A stretch of 13,101 nt of DNA from Bacillota bacterium (GCA_023391955.1 JAEWAA010000163.1:1-13101); one strand, 5' to 3'. Shown: positions 1 through 7,410, counted from the stretch's first letter. Notes: generated by a model from the letters alone, not told the origin. Numbers and translations: made by a program.

Positions 1-863
1 GATAAGGATACCGGTGTAATATTGATGAATACCTGCTCCTTGATCTGCCGCTCCGTAATCTCCCGGATCGCCTTCTGGATAACCAGCCATTCCAGCTCCG
101 GCAAAAGATCCGTCTGATCGGCGAACTCGAACAATTCCACAGGGTTATGGAAAACGGAGTTTTTGGGGCCGCGGGACAGTATCTCCCATCCATACACCTC
201 TCCTGTTTTCAGGTCCATAATCGGCTGGGTCAGCACCGTGAGATTCTCCATGCGGATAATCTCCTTCAACTCCATTTGCTGCATGGCAAAATGTGCCGGA
301 AGGTTCTTCGCGGCGGCAGCCATAGCCAGGTGATAGGCTGCTTCTATAGCGAAGCCTGTCCCCTTGGCGCTGTCTTCAATAACAGAGCAGCCCGTCCTGA
401 TGGTTAGGTTGGATTCCATATGTAAGCTGAATTGGCGTTCAATCCGTTTCTCGAATTCCTCTCTGATCTTGCCTGCCACAAGCCCGCAGCGGCCAAAATC
501 CTGATGGGAATCGAACCGGACAAACAGGGAAATCTCATTGGAGAGATGCTGCTTGACCCCGATAAAATCATCCTCGGTGATGTACATTCTGGCCGTCTCA
601 AGGAAAATCTTCCGCAGCTCCCTCTCGACTCTGCCGAGAAAATCGGGAGTGGCCTCCTTCAGCCATTGGTGATAGTCCTCCAGATGGAAAAGCATTAATG
701 CGGCCTTTCCGCCGGAGCGCTTCATCTTCTCCACCCGCCGGTATACCGGGTCCCGCAATATAAAGCCAGGAGGAAAATATTTCAGCATTCGGTCAGGCAG
801 TGGCAATAGAGACAGCATGGAAAGCTGTTTGCGCCAGGTACCGTTGTTAACCATGCTGCGCAT
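1..863 (-). CDS. EAL-domain protein with degenerate GGDEF-like N-terminus (3' end outside window)
   Basis: An open frame of 287 codons runs off the left edge. It starts at an ATG (861-863) with GAGGGGGG seven bases upstream. About residues 45-205 have the size and layout of a GGDEF domain, but no GG(D/E)EF motif is present. The matching strand reads NEISLFVRFD near residue 110, so cyclase activity is unlikely. An EAL phosphodiesterase domain begins near residue 205: QPIMDLKTGEVYGWEILSRG places the signature Glu at about 227 (EIL rather than EAL), and FINITP near 279-284 carries the conserved metal-binding Asn. Only the first ~80 residues of the EAL domain are visible, so its later metal and catalytic residues cannot be judged. 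No signal peptide or membrane segment is seen, so it is probably cytoplasmic. Likely role: hydrolysis or sensing of cyclic di-GMP. It lies 155 bp downstream of metI behind a terminator-like hairpin, so it is probably a separate unit. Confidence 0.8.
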   Translation of the reverse strand, partial: MRSMVNNGTWRKQLSMLSLLPLPDRMLKYFPPGFILRDPVYRRVEKMKRSGGKAALMLFHLEDYHQWLKEATPDFLGRVERELRKIFLETARMYITEDDFIGVKQHLSNEISLFVRFDSHQDFGRCGLVAGKIREEFEKRIERQFSLHMESNLTIRTGCSVIEDSAKGTGFAIEAAYHLAMAAAAKNLPAHFAMQQMELKEIIRMENLTVLTQPIMDLKTGEVYGWEILSRGPKNSVFHNPVELFEFADQTDLLPELEWLVIQKAIREITERQIKEQVFINITPVSL

Positions 864-922
864 GATATTTCCCCCCTCGCGGTCATGTTGACTGACGGAT
901 TTCAAGCAATGCGAACACTACC

Positions 923-951
923 ATTTTATCACAAGTCTCATAGTAGTCATA
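923..951 (-). promoter_or_regulatory. Possible promoter for the EAL-domain gene
   Basis: On the minus strand a TAAAAT -10-like box (923-928) lies 17 bp from a poor -35, TATGAC (946-951). It sits about 60 bp before the EAL-gene start and downstream of the metI terminator hairpin. The -10 is reasonable but the -35 is weak, so this is only a candidate. Confidence 0.3.
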
Positions 952-997
952 GGGGAATATTTCGAATTCTGTTTGACGAAAACCACACTTCCGAACA

Positions 998-1020
998 AAA
1001 TTCGACAAGTTGTCGAATTT
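998..1020 (-). terminator. Hairpin terminator at the end of metI
   Basis: AAATTCGACAA and TTGTCGAATTT form a perfect 11-bp inverted repeat around one central base; in practice this is a 10-bp stem with a 3-nt loop. It starts within the metI stop codon and is followed on the minus strand by TGTTC, so the U-run is short (four U counting the stem end). Its position directly at the gene end supports a role as terminator of the metA-metI unit. AT-rich stem pairing makes efficiency uncertain. Confidence 0.6.
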
Positions 1021-2179
1021 AATGAAGCCCTGCCTCGCGGGCCGCCTGGTCAATTGCTCTGGCAAGGTCCTCAATCAGATCATCCGCATGCTCTATCCCT
1101 ACCGAAAAACGGAGAAGCTTGTCATCTACGCCCACTTTATCGCGGATTTCCCGGGGAATATCGGCATGGGTTTGGACTGCCGGATAGGTCATCAGGGATT
1201 CCACACCGCCCAGGCTTTCCGCAAAGGCAATCAGCCGGATTTCCCTCAGGATAACCGGAACCATACCCGGATGCTTCACCCGGAAGGAGAATATCCCTGT
1301 GTTGCCGGAGGACTGGCGGTTTTGGACCTCGTAGCCCGGATGTGAGGGCAGTCCCGGATAATAAACCTGCTCAATAAAGGGATGCCCCTCCAGGAAAGTG
1401 GCGATGGCCGTAGCATTAGCCTGATGGCGTTCCATCCGCAACGCCAGGGTTTTCATGCCGCGGACCAGCAGCCAGGCATCCTGTGGACCCAGCACCGCAC
1501 CCAGGGAGTTATGCAAAAATCCGACCTGCTCGGACAATTCCTTGCCTTTGGTGACAATCAGTCCCGCCAGCACATCATTGTGCCCGCCCAGATACTTGGT
1601 AGCGCTGTGCACCACAATGTCGGCTCCAAGCTCGATGGGGCGCTGGAAAAAGGGAGTCAGAAGGGTATTGTCCACGATGGTAAGCAGCCCGTGGGTTTTG
1701 GCCCAAGCCGCAACCCGCTTGAGATCGGTCACCATCATCAGCGGATTGGTGGGGGTTTCGATCAGCACTGCTTTCGTATTGGGCAGGCGGCTGGCCTCCA
1801 GCTCATCCAGGCTATTGGTGTCCACATAGGTGGCCGTCACGCCGAACCGGCTCATGACCTTCTCCAGCAGACGGTAGGTCCCGCCGTACAGGTCCAGGGA
1901 AACGATCAGATGGTCCCCTTGGCTGAACAGGGCGAAAACGGTAGTCAGCGAAGCCATGCCGGAGCTGTTGGCAAAACCGGCATCCCCGCCCTCCAATTGG
2001 GCGATGGCATCCTCAAGCACGGTCCGGGTCGGGTTTTTGGTACGGGTGTAATCAAAGCCGGTGCTTTTGCCCACCTCGGGATGACGGTAACAGGTGGACG
2101 GGTAGACGGGGAAGCTCAGCGCCCCGGTAACCGGCTCCGAGAGGGAGCCGATTTGGGCCAGAATGCTTTCAATCTTCAT
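1019..2179 (-). CDS. metI: Cystathionine gamma-synthase / O-acetylhomoserine sulfhydrylase MetI
   Basis: A 386-aa PLP enzyme of the Cys/Met metabolism (trans-sulfuration) family, cytoplasmic. It condenses O-acetylhomoserine with cysteine to give cystathionine; family members in Bacillus can also use sulfide to give homocysteine. Visible motifs: YTRTKNPTR (44-52), SSGM (72-75), the phosphate-binding LYGGTYRL near 98-105, ETPTNP (141-146), the VDNT cofactor segment (169-172), the Schiff-base lysine K195 in SATKYLGGHND, and SLGGVES plus the RFSVGIEH C-terminal signature. The overall wording follows B. subtilis MetI (recalled, not aligned). The ATG at 2177-2179 is chosen because AAAGGAGAG precedes it; the frame stays open upstream to a TTG near 2269, but that part is repeat DNA with low-complexity coding. 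It lies downstream of metA in the same direction, consistent with the two consecutive steps from homoserine, and probably shares the SAM-riboswitch control. Confidence 0.92.
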   Translation of the reverse strand: MKIESILAQIGSLSEPVTGALSFPVYPSTCYRHPEVGKSTGFDYTRTKNPTRTVLEDAIAQLEGGDAGFANSSGMASLTTVFALFSQGDHLIVSLDLYGGTYRLLEKVMSRFGVTATYVDTNSLDELEASRLPNTKAVLIETPTNPLMMVTDLKRVAAWAKTHGLLTIVDNTLLTPFFQRPIELGADIVVHSATKYLGGHNDVLAGLIVTKGKELSEQVGFLHNSLGAVLGPQDAWLLVRGMKTLALRMERHQANATAIATFLEGHPFIEQVYYPGLPSHPGYEVQNRQSSGNTGIFSFRVKHPGMVPVILREIRLIAFAESLGGVESLMTYPAVQTHADIPREIRDKVGVDDKLLRFSVGIEHADDLIEDLARAIDQAAREAGLH

Positions 2180-2204
2180 GGATTTCTCTCCTTTTGTATG
2201 TGGA

Positions 2205-2314
2205 CTACAGAGCTTCTTTTCACTTTTGGGGGATTGTTTTTGGGGGCTTGTTTCCGGGGGCTCCCCCAAAAGTAATCGGATTACGCTACAGAGCTTCGCG
2301 TCACTTTTGGGGGA
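2205..2314. repeat. Direct/inverted repeat cluster between metA and metI
   Basis: Two 29-bp direct copies (2205-2233 and 2286-2314) match at 26 positions and are offset by exactly 81 bp. Each holds CTACAGAGCTTC, a 4-base variable stretch and CACTTTTGGGGGA. Between them CCCCCAAAAGT (2263-2273) is the exact reverse complement of an 11-base part of both copies (2222-2232 and 2303-2313), so it can pair with either. A small GTAATC-G-GATTAC palindrome (2272-2284) adjoins it. The cluster fills nearly all of the 140-bp gap between the metA stop and metI. It looks like a dispersed or miniature repeat inserted within an operon; which family it belongs to is not known from this window. In RNA it could form alternative G/C-rich stems before metI. 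Confidence 0.75.
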
Positions 2315-2319
2315 CTTTG

Positions 2320-3327
2320 TTAAATTCCTGCGCCCCAGTCGTATGCCTCTACCTCGACGGCAGCCTGACGCCCGTGCCGGGCAGCAGCTGCGGGCAGAAG
2401 CTCCGCTTGTTTTTTCAGCTCGCTTAAATCGTACGGGGTCTCCTGGTACACATAATAGTTCAGCCAGTTGGAAAACAGCAGATTGGCGTGGGCTCTCCAG
2501 GTAATAGGCGGCAGCTGCGCCGGATCATTGCCCGGATAATAGTTCTGCGGGATGGCAATGTCCATCCCCTTGCCCACATCCCGGTCATACTCCCACTTCA
2601 GGGTACAGGGGTCGTATTCCGAATGACCCGTCACAAAAATCTGCCTGCCGTCTGTGGTCGCCGCAATATATACACCCGCTTCATCGGATTCCGAGAGGAT
2701 CTCCAATCCGGGCAGCCCCTCCAGATCCTCCTTGCGGACCTCCGTATGGCGGGACTGGGGCACCATGAAAATTTCGTCGAAGCCGCGGAGAAGCTTGACG
2801 TTGGCTTTGTTGATGCGGTGCGGGAATACCCCGAACATCTTGTCGGACAAGGGATACTTGGGCACACCGAAGTGATAGTATAAGCCTGCCTGGGAGGCCC
2901 AGCAGATATGCAGGGTGGAGGTGACATTGGCCTTGCTCCACTCCATGATCCGCGTCAGCTCGTTCCAATACGTAACATCCTCGAATTCCATGGTTTCCAC
3001 TGGCGCACCGGTGATAATCATACCGTCGAACTGCTGGTCCGCCACCTCGTCAAAGGTCTTGTAGAACAGGTTCAGGTGTTCCTTGGAGGTGTTCTTCGAT
3101 TGGTGGGTGGCCGGATGCAGCAGCTCAAATTCCACTTGCAGGGGCGTATTGGACAGCAGCCGCAGAATCTGGGTTTCCGTAGTTTCCTTGGTAGGCATCA
3201 GGTTCATGATGGCAATCCGCAAAGGACGAATGTCCTGGTGGAAAGCCACTTTCTCTTCCATAACGAAAATGTTCTCGTTGATGAGCACTTCTTTGGCTGG
3301 CAAATGGTCGGGAATTTTAATGGGCAC
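2320..3327 (-). CDS. metA: Homoserine O-acetyltransferase (MetA family)
   Basis: A 335-aa cytoplasmic enzyme that activates homoserine for methionine synthesis. Family members are often labelled homoserine O-succinyltransferase, but the donor depends on residue 111: Glu in acetyl-CoA enzymes such as B. cereus MetA, Gly in the E. coli succinyl enzyme. Here APVE puts Glu at position 111, so acetyl-CoA is predicted. The catalytic residues fall at the family positions: Cys142 in TLHICWASQ, and His235 and Glu237 in TGHSEYDP. The start is set at the GTG at 3325-3327, nine bases after AAAGGAG, giving MPIKIPDHLPAKEVL, the usual family N-terminus. An in-frame ATG three codons upstream (3334-3336) directly abuts the Shine-Dalgarno and is too close to be used. 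The gene sits behind a SAM-I riboswitch and ahead of metI, which uses its product. Confidence 0.94.
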   Translation of the reverse strand: MPIKIPDHLPAKEVLINENIFVMEEKVAFHQDIRPLRIAIMNLMPTKETTETQILRLLSNTPLQVEFELLHPATHQSKNTSKEHLNLFYKTFDEVADQQFDGMIITGAPVETMEFEDVTYWNELTRIMEWSKANVTSTLHICWASQAGLYYHFGVPKYPLSDKMFGVFPHRINKANVKLLRGFDEIFMVPQSRHTEVRKEDLEGLPGLEILSESDEAGVYIAATTDGRQIFVTGHSEYDPCTLKWEYDRDVGKGMDIAIPQNYYPGNDPAQLPPITWRAHANLLFSNWLNYYVYQETPYDLSELKKQAELLPAAAARHGRQAAVEVEAYDWGAGI

Positions 3328-3345
3328 TCGTATCATCTCCTTTAC

Positions 3346-3378
3346 AAAAAAGGACCCTTCTCCAAAGAGAAAGGTCCT
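3346..3378 (-). terminator. Intrinsic terminator of the SAM-I riboswitch
   Basis: On the minus strand AGGACCTTTCTC, loop TTTG and GAGAAGGGTCCT form a 12-bp stem with one G-U pair, followed by TTTTTT. It ends about 18 bases before the metA start codon. The 5' half overlaps the antiterminator segment at 3365-3376, which can instead pair with 3399-3410 (AAGAGAGAGGTT on the minus strand), the 3' side of riboswitch helix P1 and its extension. This is the standard off-when-SAM-is-bound arrangement. Confidence 0.93.
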
Positions 3379-3405
3379 GTCTGTTCAGCTTTACGGACAA
3401 CCTCT

Positions 3406-3511
3406 CTCTTATCTCCCAGAAAGCTTACGCTTCTGCAAGAATTAGCACCGTGCACAAACGTGCCGGTTGCCGGGCTTCATCGGGCTAGTCCCTCCGCCTA
3501 CTCTCGATAAG
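3406..3511 (-). ncRNA. SAM-I (S-box) riboswitch aptamer
   Basis: The minus strand carries the S-box hallmarks in order. CTTATCGAGAG (from 3511) is the 5' side of P1; GGCGGAGGGA follows; the kink-turn GATGAAG is at 3475-3481 with CCCGGCAACC after it; GGTGCTAATTC is at 3439-3449; GGGAGATAAGAG closes P1 (to about 3406). S-adenosylmethionine binding stabilises P1, frees the downstream terminator and represses transcription of metA and probably metI. An antiterminator pairing (3399-3410 with 3365-3376, about 12 pairs with two G-U) explains the on state. Aptamer size (about 106 nt) and spacing to the terminator are typical. Confidence 0.96.
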
Positions 3512-3534
3512 ACAGATATATTAGATTGTTTATA

Positions 3535-3562
3535 ATTTTACTGAATTTTGCGGCAAAGTCAA
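3535..3562 (-). promoter_or_regulatory. Sigma-A promoter of the metA-metI unit
   Basis: TTGACT (3557-3562) and TAAAAT (3535-3540), read on the minus strand, are separated by 16 bp. Transcription would start near 3528, about 17 bases before the S-box P1 helix. The -35 begins only 22 bp after the mglC stop codon. Confidence 0.7.
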
Positions 3563-3584
3563 GGTAGTTCTGAGCGCATTTCCG

Positions 3585-4616
3585 TTATTTTTTCGCCACA
3601 TACTTGCGGATGTCGAAGGCCACGGCGGCCACGATGATCAGGCCCTTGATAATCAGCTGCCAGTAGGGGCTGACGCCGATGAAGGTCAAACCGTAGTTGA
3701 TGACGCCGAAGATCAGTACCCCGGCCATCACACCCGGTACGGTGCCGATGCCGCCGGAGGTGGATACCCCGCCGACTACACAGGCCGCGATGGCGTCCAG
3801 CTCATACATATTGCCGTAGTTGTTGGTGGCGCCGCCTGTACGGGCTGCCTCCAGAACACCGGCCAGACCGTACAGAGCACCGGCGATGGAGTAGATGTAG
3901 ATCAGATTCCGCTTCACATTGATCCCGGAGACCACCGCGGCTTGGATATTGCCGCCGATGGCGTACATATTTTTGCCCAGGCGGGTTTTGTTGAAGATGA
4001 TCCATACCAAAGCGGCTACACCAATGGCGATAATGACGATGTAAGGGATGGAATACGGCCCGCTTGGGCCGATGTAGCCGGTGCCCAGGTGGGAGAAGTC
4101 GGACCGCAGTCCGCCGATAGGTTGGGATTCGTTGGGTTTCATGTCAAAATATAGAGAGTTCAAGCCGTATACAATAACCATGGTGCCCAGAGTGGCAATG
4201 AAAGGCGGCACATTAAACCGGGACACAATCCAGCCGTTCATAAGACCTACAGCCAAACCTACCAGGATAGCCAGAATAATCGGCACAAACAAAGGCAGCT
4301 CCGGCAGGTTCGGGAAGAACAGTCTCGGATAATCCGAGGCCTGCAGCATGGACGCCGAGATGACGGCGGATAAACCCACCAGCCGGCCCGAGGAAAGATC
4401 CGTTCCCCCAGTAATCAGGATAAAGGCGGCGCCTAAGGCGATAATCGCCTTCGTGGAATTCTGCAGCAGAATGTCCCGCAGAATGTTGATGGACAAAAAG
4501 TTGGGGTCCTTGATGGCAATGCCCGCAATCAGAGCGATCAGCACGAAATAAATGGCATTCTGCGAAAAAACGCTTTTGGACTTTCTCAGATTTTCTTTGA
4601 GGGCAATGTTGTTCAT
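3585..4616 (-). CDS. mglC: Galactose/methyl galactoside ABC transporter permease MglC
   Basis: A 343-aa inner-membrane permease of the BPD_transp_2 (RbsC/MglC/XylH) family, close to the 336 aa of E. coli MglC. Many hydrophobic segments are visible, e.g. about 21-36, 57-70, 108-132, 190-208 and 302-338. Family motifs include GGTDLSSG (70-77), LMNGWIVSRFNVPPFIATLG (125-144), and the late cytoplasmic loop ACVVGGVSTSGGIGTVPG, which contacts the ATPase. It would form the homodimeric channel that takes sugar from MglB and is driven by MglA. The ATG start has AGGAGG eight bases upstream. It follows mglA by 38 bp and is the last gene of mglBAC. No convincing intrinsic terminator lies between its stop and the metA promoter. 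Confidence 0.93.
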   Translation of the reverse strand: MNNIALKENLRKSKSVFSQNAIYFVLIALIAGIAIKDPNFLSINILRDILLQNSTKAIIALGAAFILITGGTDLSSGRLVGLSAVISASMLQASDYPRLFFPNLPELPLFVPIILAILVGLAVGLMNGWIVSRFNVPPFIATLGTMVIVYGLNSLYFDMKPNESQPIGGLRSDFSHLGTGYIGPSGPYSIPYIVIIAIGVAALVWIIFNKTRLGKNMYAIGGNIQAAVVSGINVKRNLIYIYSIAGALYGLAGVLEAARTGGATNNYGNMYELDAIAACVVGGVSTSGGIGTVPGVMAGVLIFGVINYGLTFIGVSPYWQLIIKGLIIVAAVAFDIRKYVAKK

Positions 4617-4654
4617 CGCGCAATCCTCCTATGGGATGAATGAAATCGGTGGGG

Positions 4655-6151
4655 TTAAGCCTGGGCGGCCAGACGCATGACCTCTTGCTCTGTTGCGGTT
4701 TTGCCGTCTACAATGCCGCTCAAGCGGCCTTCGTTCATCACCAGCACCCGGTCGGACATCCCCAGAAGCTCCGGCATTTCCGAGGAGATCATAATGACGC
4801 TTTTGCCCTGTTTGGCAAGGTCGGCGATAATCGTATAAATCTCGTATTTGGCCCCTACGTCAATGCCCCGGGTGGGTTCGTCAAGAAGCAGAATATCCGG
4901 TTCGGTCAGCAGCCAACGGGCCAGCAGCACCTTTTGCTGATTGCCGCCGGAGAGATTCTTGATGAGCTGGCTGCTGGAGGGAGTTTTCACCCGCAGGCGC
5001 TGGATGCTGCTCTCCACATCCGCCTTCATCTGTTTTTTGTCCAACAGAAGATGCGGACGCTGGTAACGGCCCAGATTGGAGATCACCGTATTCTCAAAAA
5101 TATTCAGTACCGGAAAAATGCCCGTAGCGCGCCTTTCCTCTGTCAAAAGGGCGATTTTGTGGCGGATGGCATCCACCGGGGATTTGATCCTCACATCCTT
5201 ACCGTTCAGCTGGATCTTGCCGGAGGCCAATGCCCGCAGACCGAAGATGGCTTCCACCAGCTCCGTCCGCTGGGAGCCCACCAGACCGCCAATGCCGAGA
5301 ATTTCACCCCGCCGGAGCTCAAAGGACACATCCTTGAAGGACATGGGATTGGCGGAGGTCAGTCCCTCCAGCTTCATCAGTGTGCCGCCGGGCACATTGG
5401 TCCGGGGCGGGAAGCGTTGGCTCAAATCCCGGCCGACCATCCGGGAGATGATCAGGTCGGTGGTCAATTGGGAGGCCGGCCAGGTGCCAATTTTGGCGCC
5501 GTCCCGCATGATGGTCACCTCGTCGGAGATGCGGAGAATTTCCTCCATTTTGTGCGAAATATAGATAATCGAAACGCCACGGCTGCGCAGGTCCCGGATG
5601 ATCCGGAACAGCTGCTCCACCTCATTTCCTGTCAGCGAGGACGTAGGTTCGTCCATCACAATCACCTTGGCCTTGAAGGAAACGGCCTTGGCGATTTCAA
5701 TGGATTGCACCTTGGAAACGGAGAGTGACCCTACCAGCGACTTCGGATTGATGTCCATATTCAGATTTTGAAACAGCGCTTCTGTATCCCGCATCATCTT
5801 CTTGTGGTCTACCAGAAGCCCCTTCATGGGGAACCGCCCCAGCCATACATTCTCCGCCACACTGCGGTGGGGAACGGGATGCAGCTCCTGATGAATCATG
5901 GAGATGCCCTGATCCAAGGCATCCTTGGAGCTCTTCAATTCCAGCTTGCGGCCGTTCAGCAGCATTTCACCGCCGTCCGGCGTATAAATGCCGAATAAGC
6001 ATTTCATTAAGGTGGACTTGCCTGCGCCGTTTTCGCCCATCAAGGCGTGGACCGTACCCGGGCGCACCTGCAGGGTGACACTGTTCAGCGCTTTAACACC
6101 GGGGAATTCCTTGGTGATGTCTCTCATCTCCAGCAGATATTCGTTCTCCAC
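4655..6151 (-). CDS. mglA: Galactose/methyl galactoside ABC transporter ATP-binding protein MglA
   Basis: A 498-aa protein with two fused ABC ATPase domains, as in MglA/RbsA/XylG. Domain 1 has Walker A GENGAGKST (39-47), signature LSVSKVQ (143-149) and Walker B VIVMDEPT (163-170). Domain 2 has a degenerate Walker A, GLVGSQRTEL (about 289-298, no GK[ST]), but an intact signature LSGGNQQ (400-406) and Walker B LLLDEPT (421-427). This asymmetry is normal for monosaccharide importers, in which only one site hydrolyses ATP well. It sits on the cytoplasmic face with MglC. The start is a GTG (6149-6151) with AGGAGGG seven bases upstream. It lies 151 bp downstream of mglB, a gap that contains a GC-rich hairpin, and 38 bp upstream of mglC. 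Confidence 0.94.
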   Translation of the reverse strand: MENEYLLEMRDITKEFPGVKALNSVTLQVRPGTVHALMGENGAGKSTLMKCLFGIYTPDGGEMLLNGRKLELKSSKDALDQGISMIHQELHPVPHRSVAENVWLGRFPMKGLLVDHKKMMRDTEALFQNLNMDINPKSLVGSLSVSKVQSIEIAKAVSFKAKVIVMDEPTSSLTGNEVEQLFRIIRDLRSRGVSIIYISHKMEEILRISDEVTIMRDGAKIGTWPASQLTTDLIISRMVGRDLSQRFPPRTNVPGGTLMKLEGLTSANPMSFKDVSFELRRGEILGIGGLVGSQRTELVEAIFGLRALASGKIQLNGKDVRIKSPVDAIRHKIALLTEERRATGIFPVLNIFENTVISNLGRYQRPHLLLDKKQMKADVESSIQRLRVKTPSSSQLIKNLSGGNQQKVLLARWLLTEPDILLLDEPTRGIDVGAKYEIYTIIADLAKQGKSVIMISSEMPELLGMSDRVLVMNEGRLSGIVDGKTATEQEVMRLAAQA

Positions 6152-6197
6152 TTGCCTTCCCTCCTATCCCTTTGGGGACATTTTTGGGCATAGGAAA

Positions 6198-6238
6198 GCC
6201 GGGGGCAAAATCATTGGCTTCCTTGTAAAGCCCCCGGC
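6198..6238 (-). promoter_or_regulatory. GC-rich intercistronic hairpin between mglB and mglA
   Basis: GCCGGGGGC (6198-6206) and GCCCCCGGC (6230-6238) form a perfect 9-bp stem around a 23-nt loop in the mglB-mglA gap. On the minus strand only UUUCC follows, so it is not a full terminator. Such structures after a binding-protein gene usually act as a partial terminator or protect the upstream mRNA 3' end. Either would raise MglB above MglA and MglC. The role here is inferred. Confidence 0.6.
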
Positions 6239-6302
6239 CTGCTCCTTGCCTCGCTCTATTCAACAGCCAATCATCTGCAAAGCTTGCGTCGTTAATGGCC
6301 GT

Positions 6303-7379
6303 TTATTTCGCTTCATCCATGTTGGCTTTGATGATTTTCTTGTACTTGATCCATACATACTTGCCGTCGGTAATATCGTAGCCGGTGTTATCCTTGCTGG
6401 GGGTTTGGCCCAGAGCCAGCACGTTGGCCAGCTTCAGCGCAGCCTTGCCTTGGTTCTTGGCATCATTCAGGACGGTTCCCAACAGTGTGCCTTCTTCCAA
6501 TGCCTTCAGGGCAGGAGCGGTGGCATCCACACCTACAACCGGCATGGTTTTGCCGTCCTTGAAGTAACCGGCAGCCTTCAGCGCTTCAATGGCACCCAAT
6601 GCCATGTCGTCGTTATTAGCCAGCACCGCTTCAATCTTGTCGCCGTTGGCAGCCAGGAAGGCAGCCATTTTTTCCTGGCCCTTTACCCGGTCCCACATAG
6701 CGGTATCCTCAGCCAGCTTTTGCACCTTGATGCCTGCATCCTCAACCGCCTGAATGGAGAACTTCGTCCGCAGCTCCGCATCCTGATGGCCCGGCTCTCC
6801 CTTCAGCATCACGTATTGGAGAACGCCGTCCTTATTTTTGTCCATAGCCGGATTGGCCTTCCAGTTGTCCACCAGGAGCTGGCCGGAAATGGTGCCGGAC
6901 TCCTCGGCTTTGGCGCCTACATAATACACCTTATCCCATTTCTTCATGTCATCCTGCAGGGGCTCACGGTTGATGAACACCACCGGAATGTTAGCTGTTT
7001 TGGCTTTGTTGATGATGACGCCGGCGGCCGCCCGGTCAACAGGGTTAATGGCCATGGCACTCACTTTTTTGGTGATGAACAAATCCACCTTATCGTTCTG
7101 GGTAGGCTGGGAGTTCTGGCTGTCTACAATATCCACCTTGGCAACACCCTTGGCGGCATCAGAGATGGCATTCCGCACCCCGGTCATGAAGGTATCATCA
7201 AATTTGTAGATGGCAACACCGATATTGGGTTGTTTGGCGGAAGCGTTTTCAGTTTGGGCGGCAGGAGATGCGCCGGCAGAGGCAGCAGGGCTTGATGCCG
7301 TATCCTTGGAGTCGCCGCAGCCTGCGGCAATAGCAGCCAGAATAGCGCCAGTGGTCAATACCATCAATGTTTTTTTCAT
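6303..7379 (-). CDS. mglB: Glucose/galactose-binding lipoprotein MglB
   Basis: A 358-aa substrate-binding protein (type I periplasmic-binding fold) that captures sugar outside the membrane and hands it to MglAC. The N-terminus has a lysine pair, a hydrophobic core and IAAGC, so it is probably lipidated at Cys21; a Ser/Ala-rich linker runs to about residue 47. Segments matching E. coli MglB contact regions are all visible: IYKFDDTF, AINPVDRAAA, GEPGHQDAELRT, DTAMWD, ANNDDMALGA and VVGVDATAPALK followed by TVLNDAKNQ. They hold the equivalents of its Asp14, Phe16, Asn91, His152, Asp154, Arg158, Trp183, Asn211, Asp236 and Asn256. The Ca2+ loop is kept as DKNKDGVLQ. Glucose/galactose specificity is therefore likely. 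The ATG at 7377-7379 is chosen (GGGAGG nine bases upstream, proper signal peptide); the frame is open for 40 more codons upstream but that stretch holds the promoter. Confidence 0.94.
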   Translation of the reverse strand: MKKTLMVLTTGAILAAIAAGCGDSKDTASSPAASAGASPAAQTENASAKQPNIGVAIYKFDDTFMTGVRNAISDAAKGVAKVDIVDSQNSQPTQNDKVDLFITKKVSAMAINPVDRAAAGVIINKAKTANIPVVFINREPLQDDMKKWDKVYYVGAKAEESGTISGQLLVDNWKANPAMDKNKDGVLQYVMLKGEPGHQDAELRTKFSIQAVEDAGIKVQKLAEDTAMWDRVKGQEKMAAFLAANGDKIEAVLANNDDMALGAIEALKAAGYFKDGKTMPVVGVDATAPALKALEEGTLLGTVLNDAKNQGKAALKLANVLALGQTPSKDNTGYDITDGKYVWIKYKKIIKANMDEAK

Positions 7380-7410
7380 ATGATTGAGCCTCCCTTTAAG
7401 TTCTGTCTTT

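Noticed and set aside
2180..2269. 30-residue N-terminal extension of MetI from a TTG start
   Set aside because: The extension is encoded by repeat DNA and has no family counterpart; the internal ATG at 2179 has a clear AAAGGAG at proper spacing.
3328..3336. ATG start of metA three codons upstream of the GTG
   Set aside because: The ATG directly touches the Shine-Dalgarno, leaving no spacer. The GTG has a nine-base spacer and gives the family's usual MPI N-terminus and residue numbering. The same argument set the starts of the response regulator (12018, not 12024) and corA (12525, not 12519).
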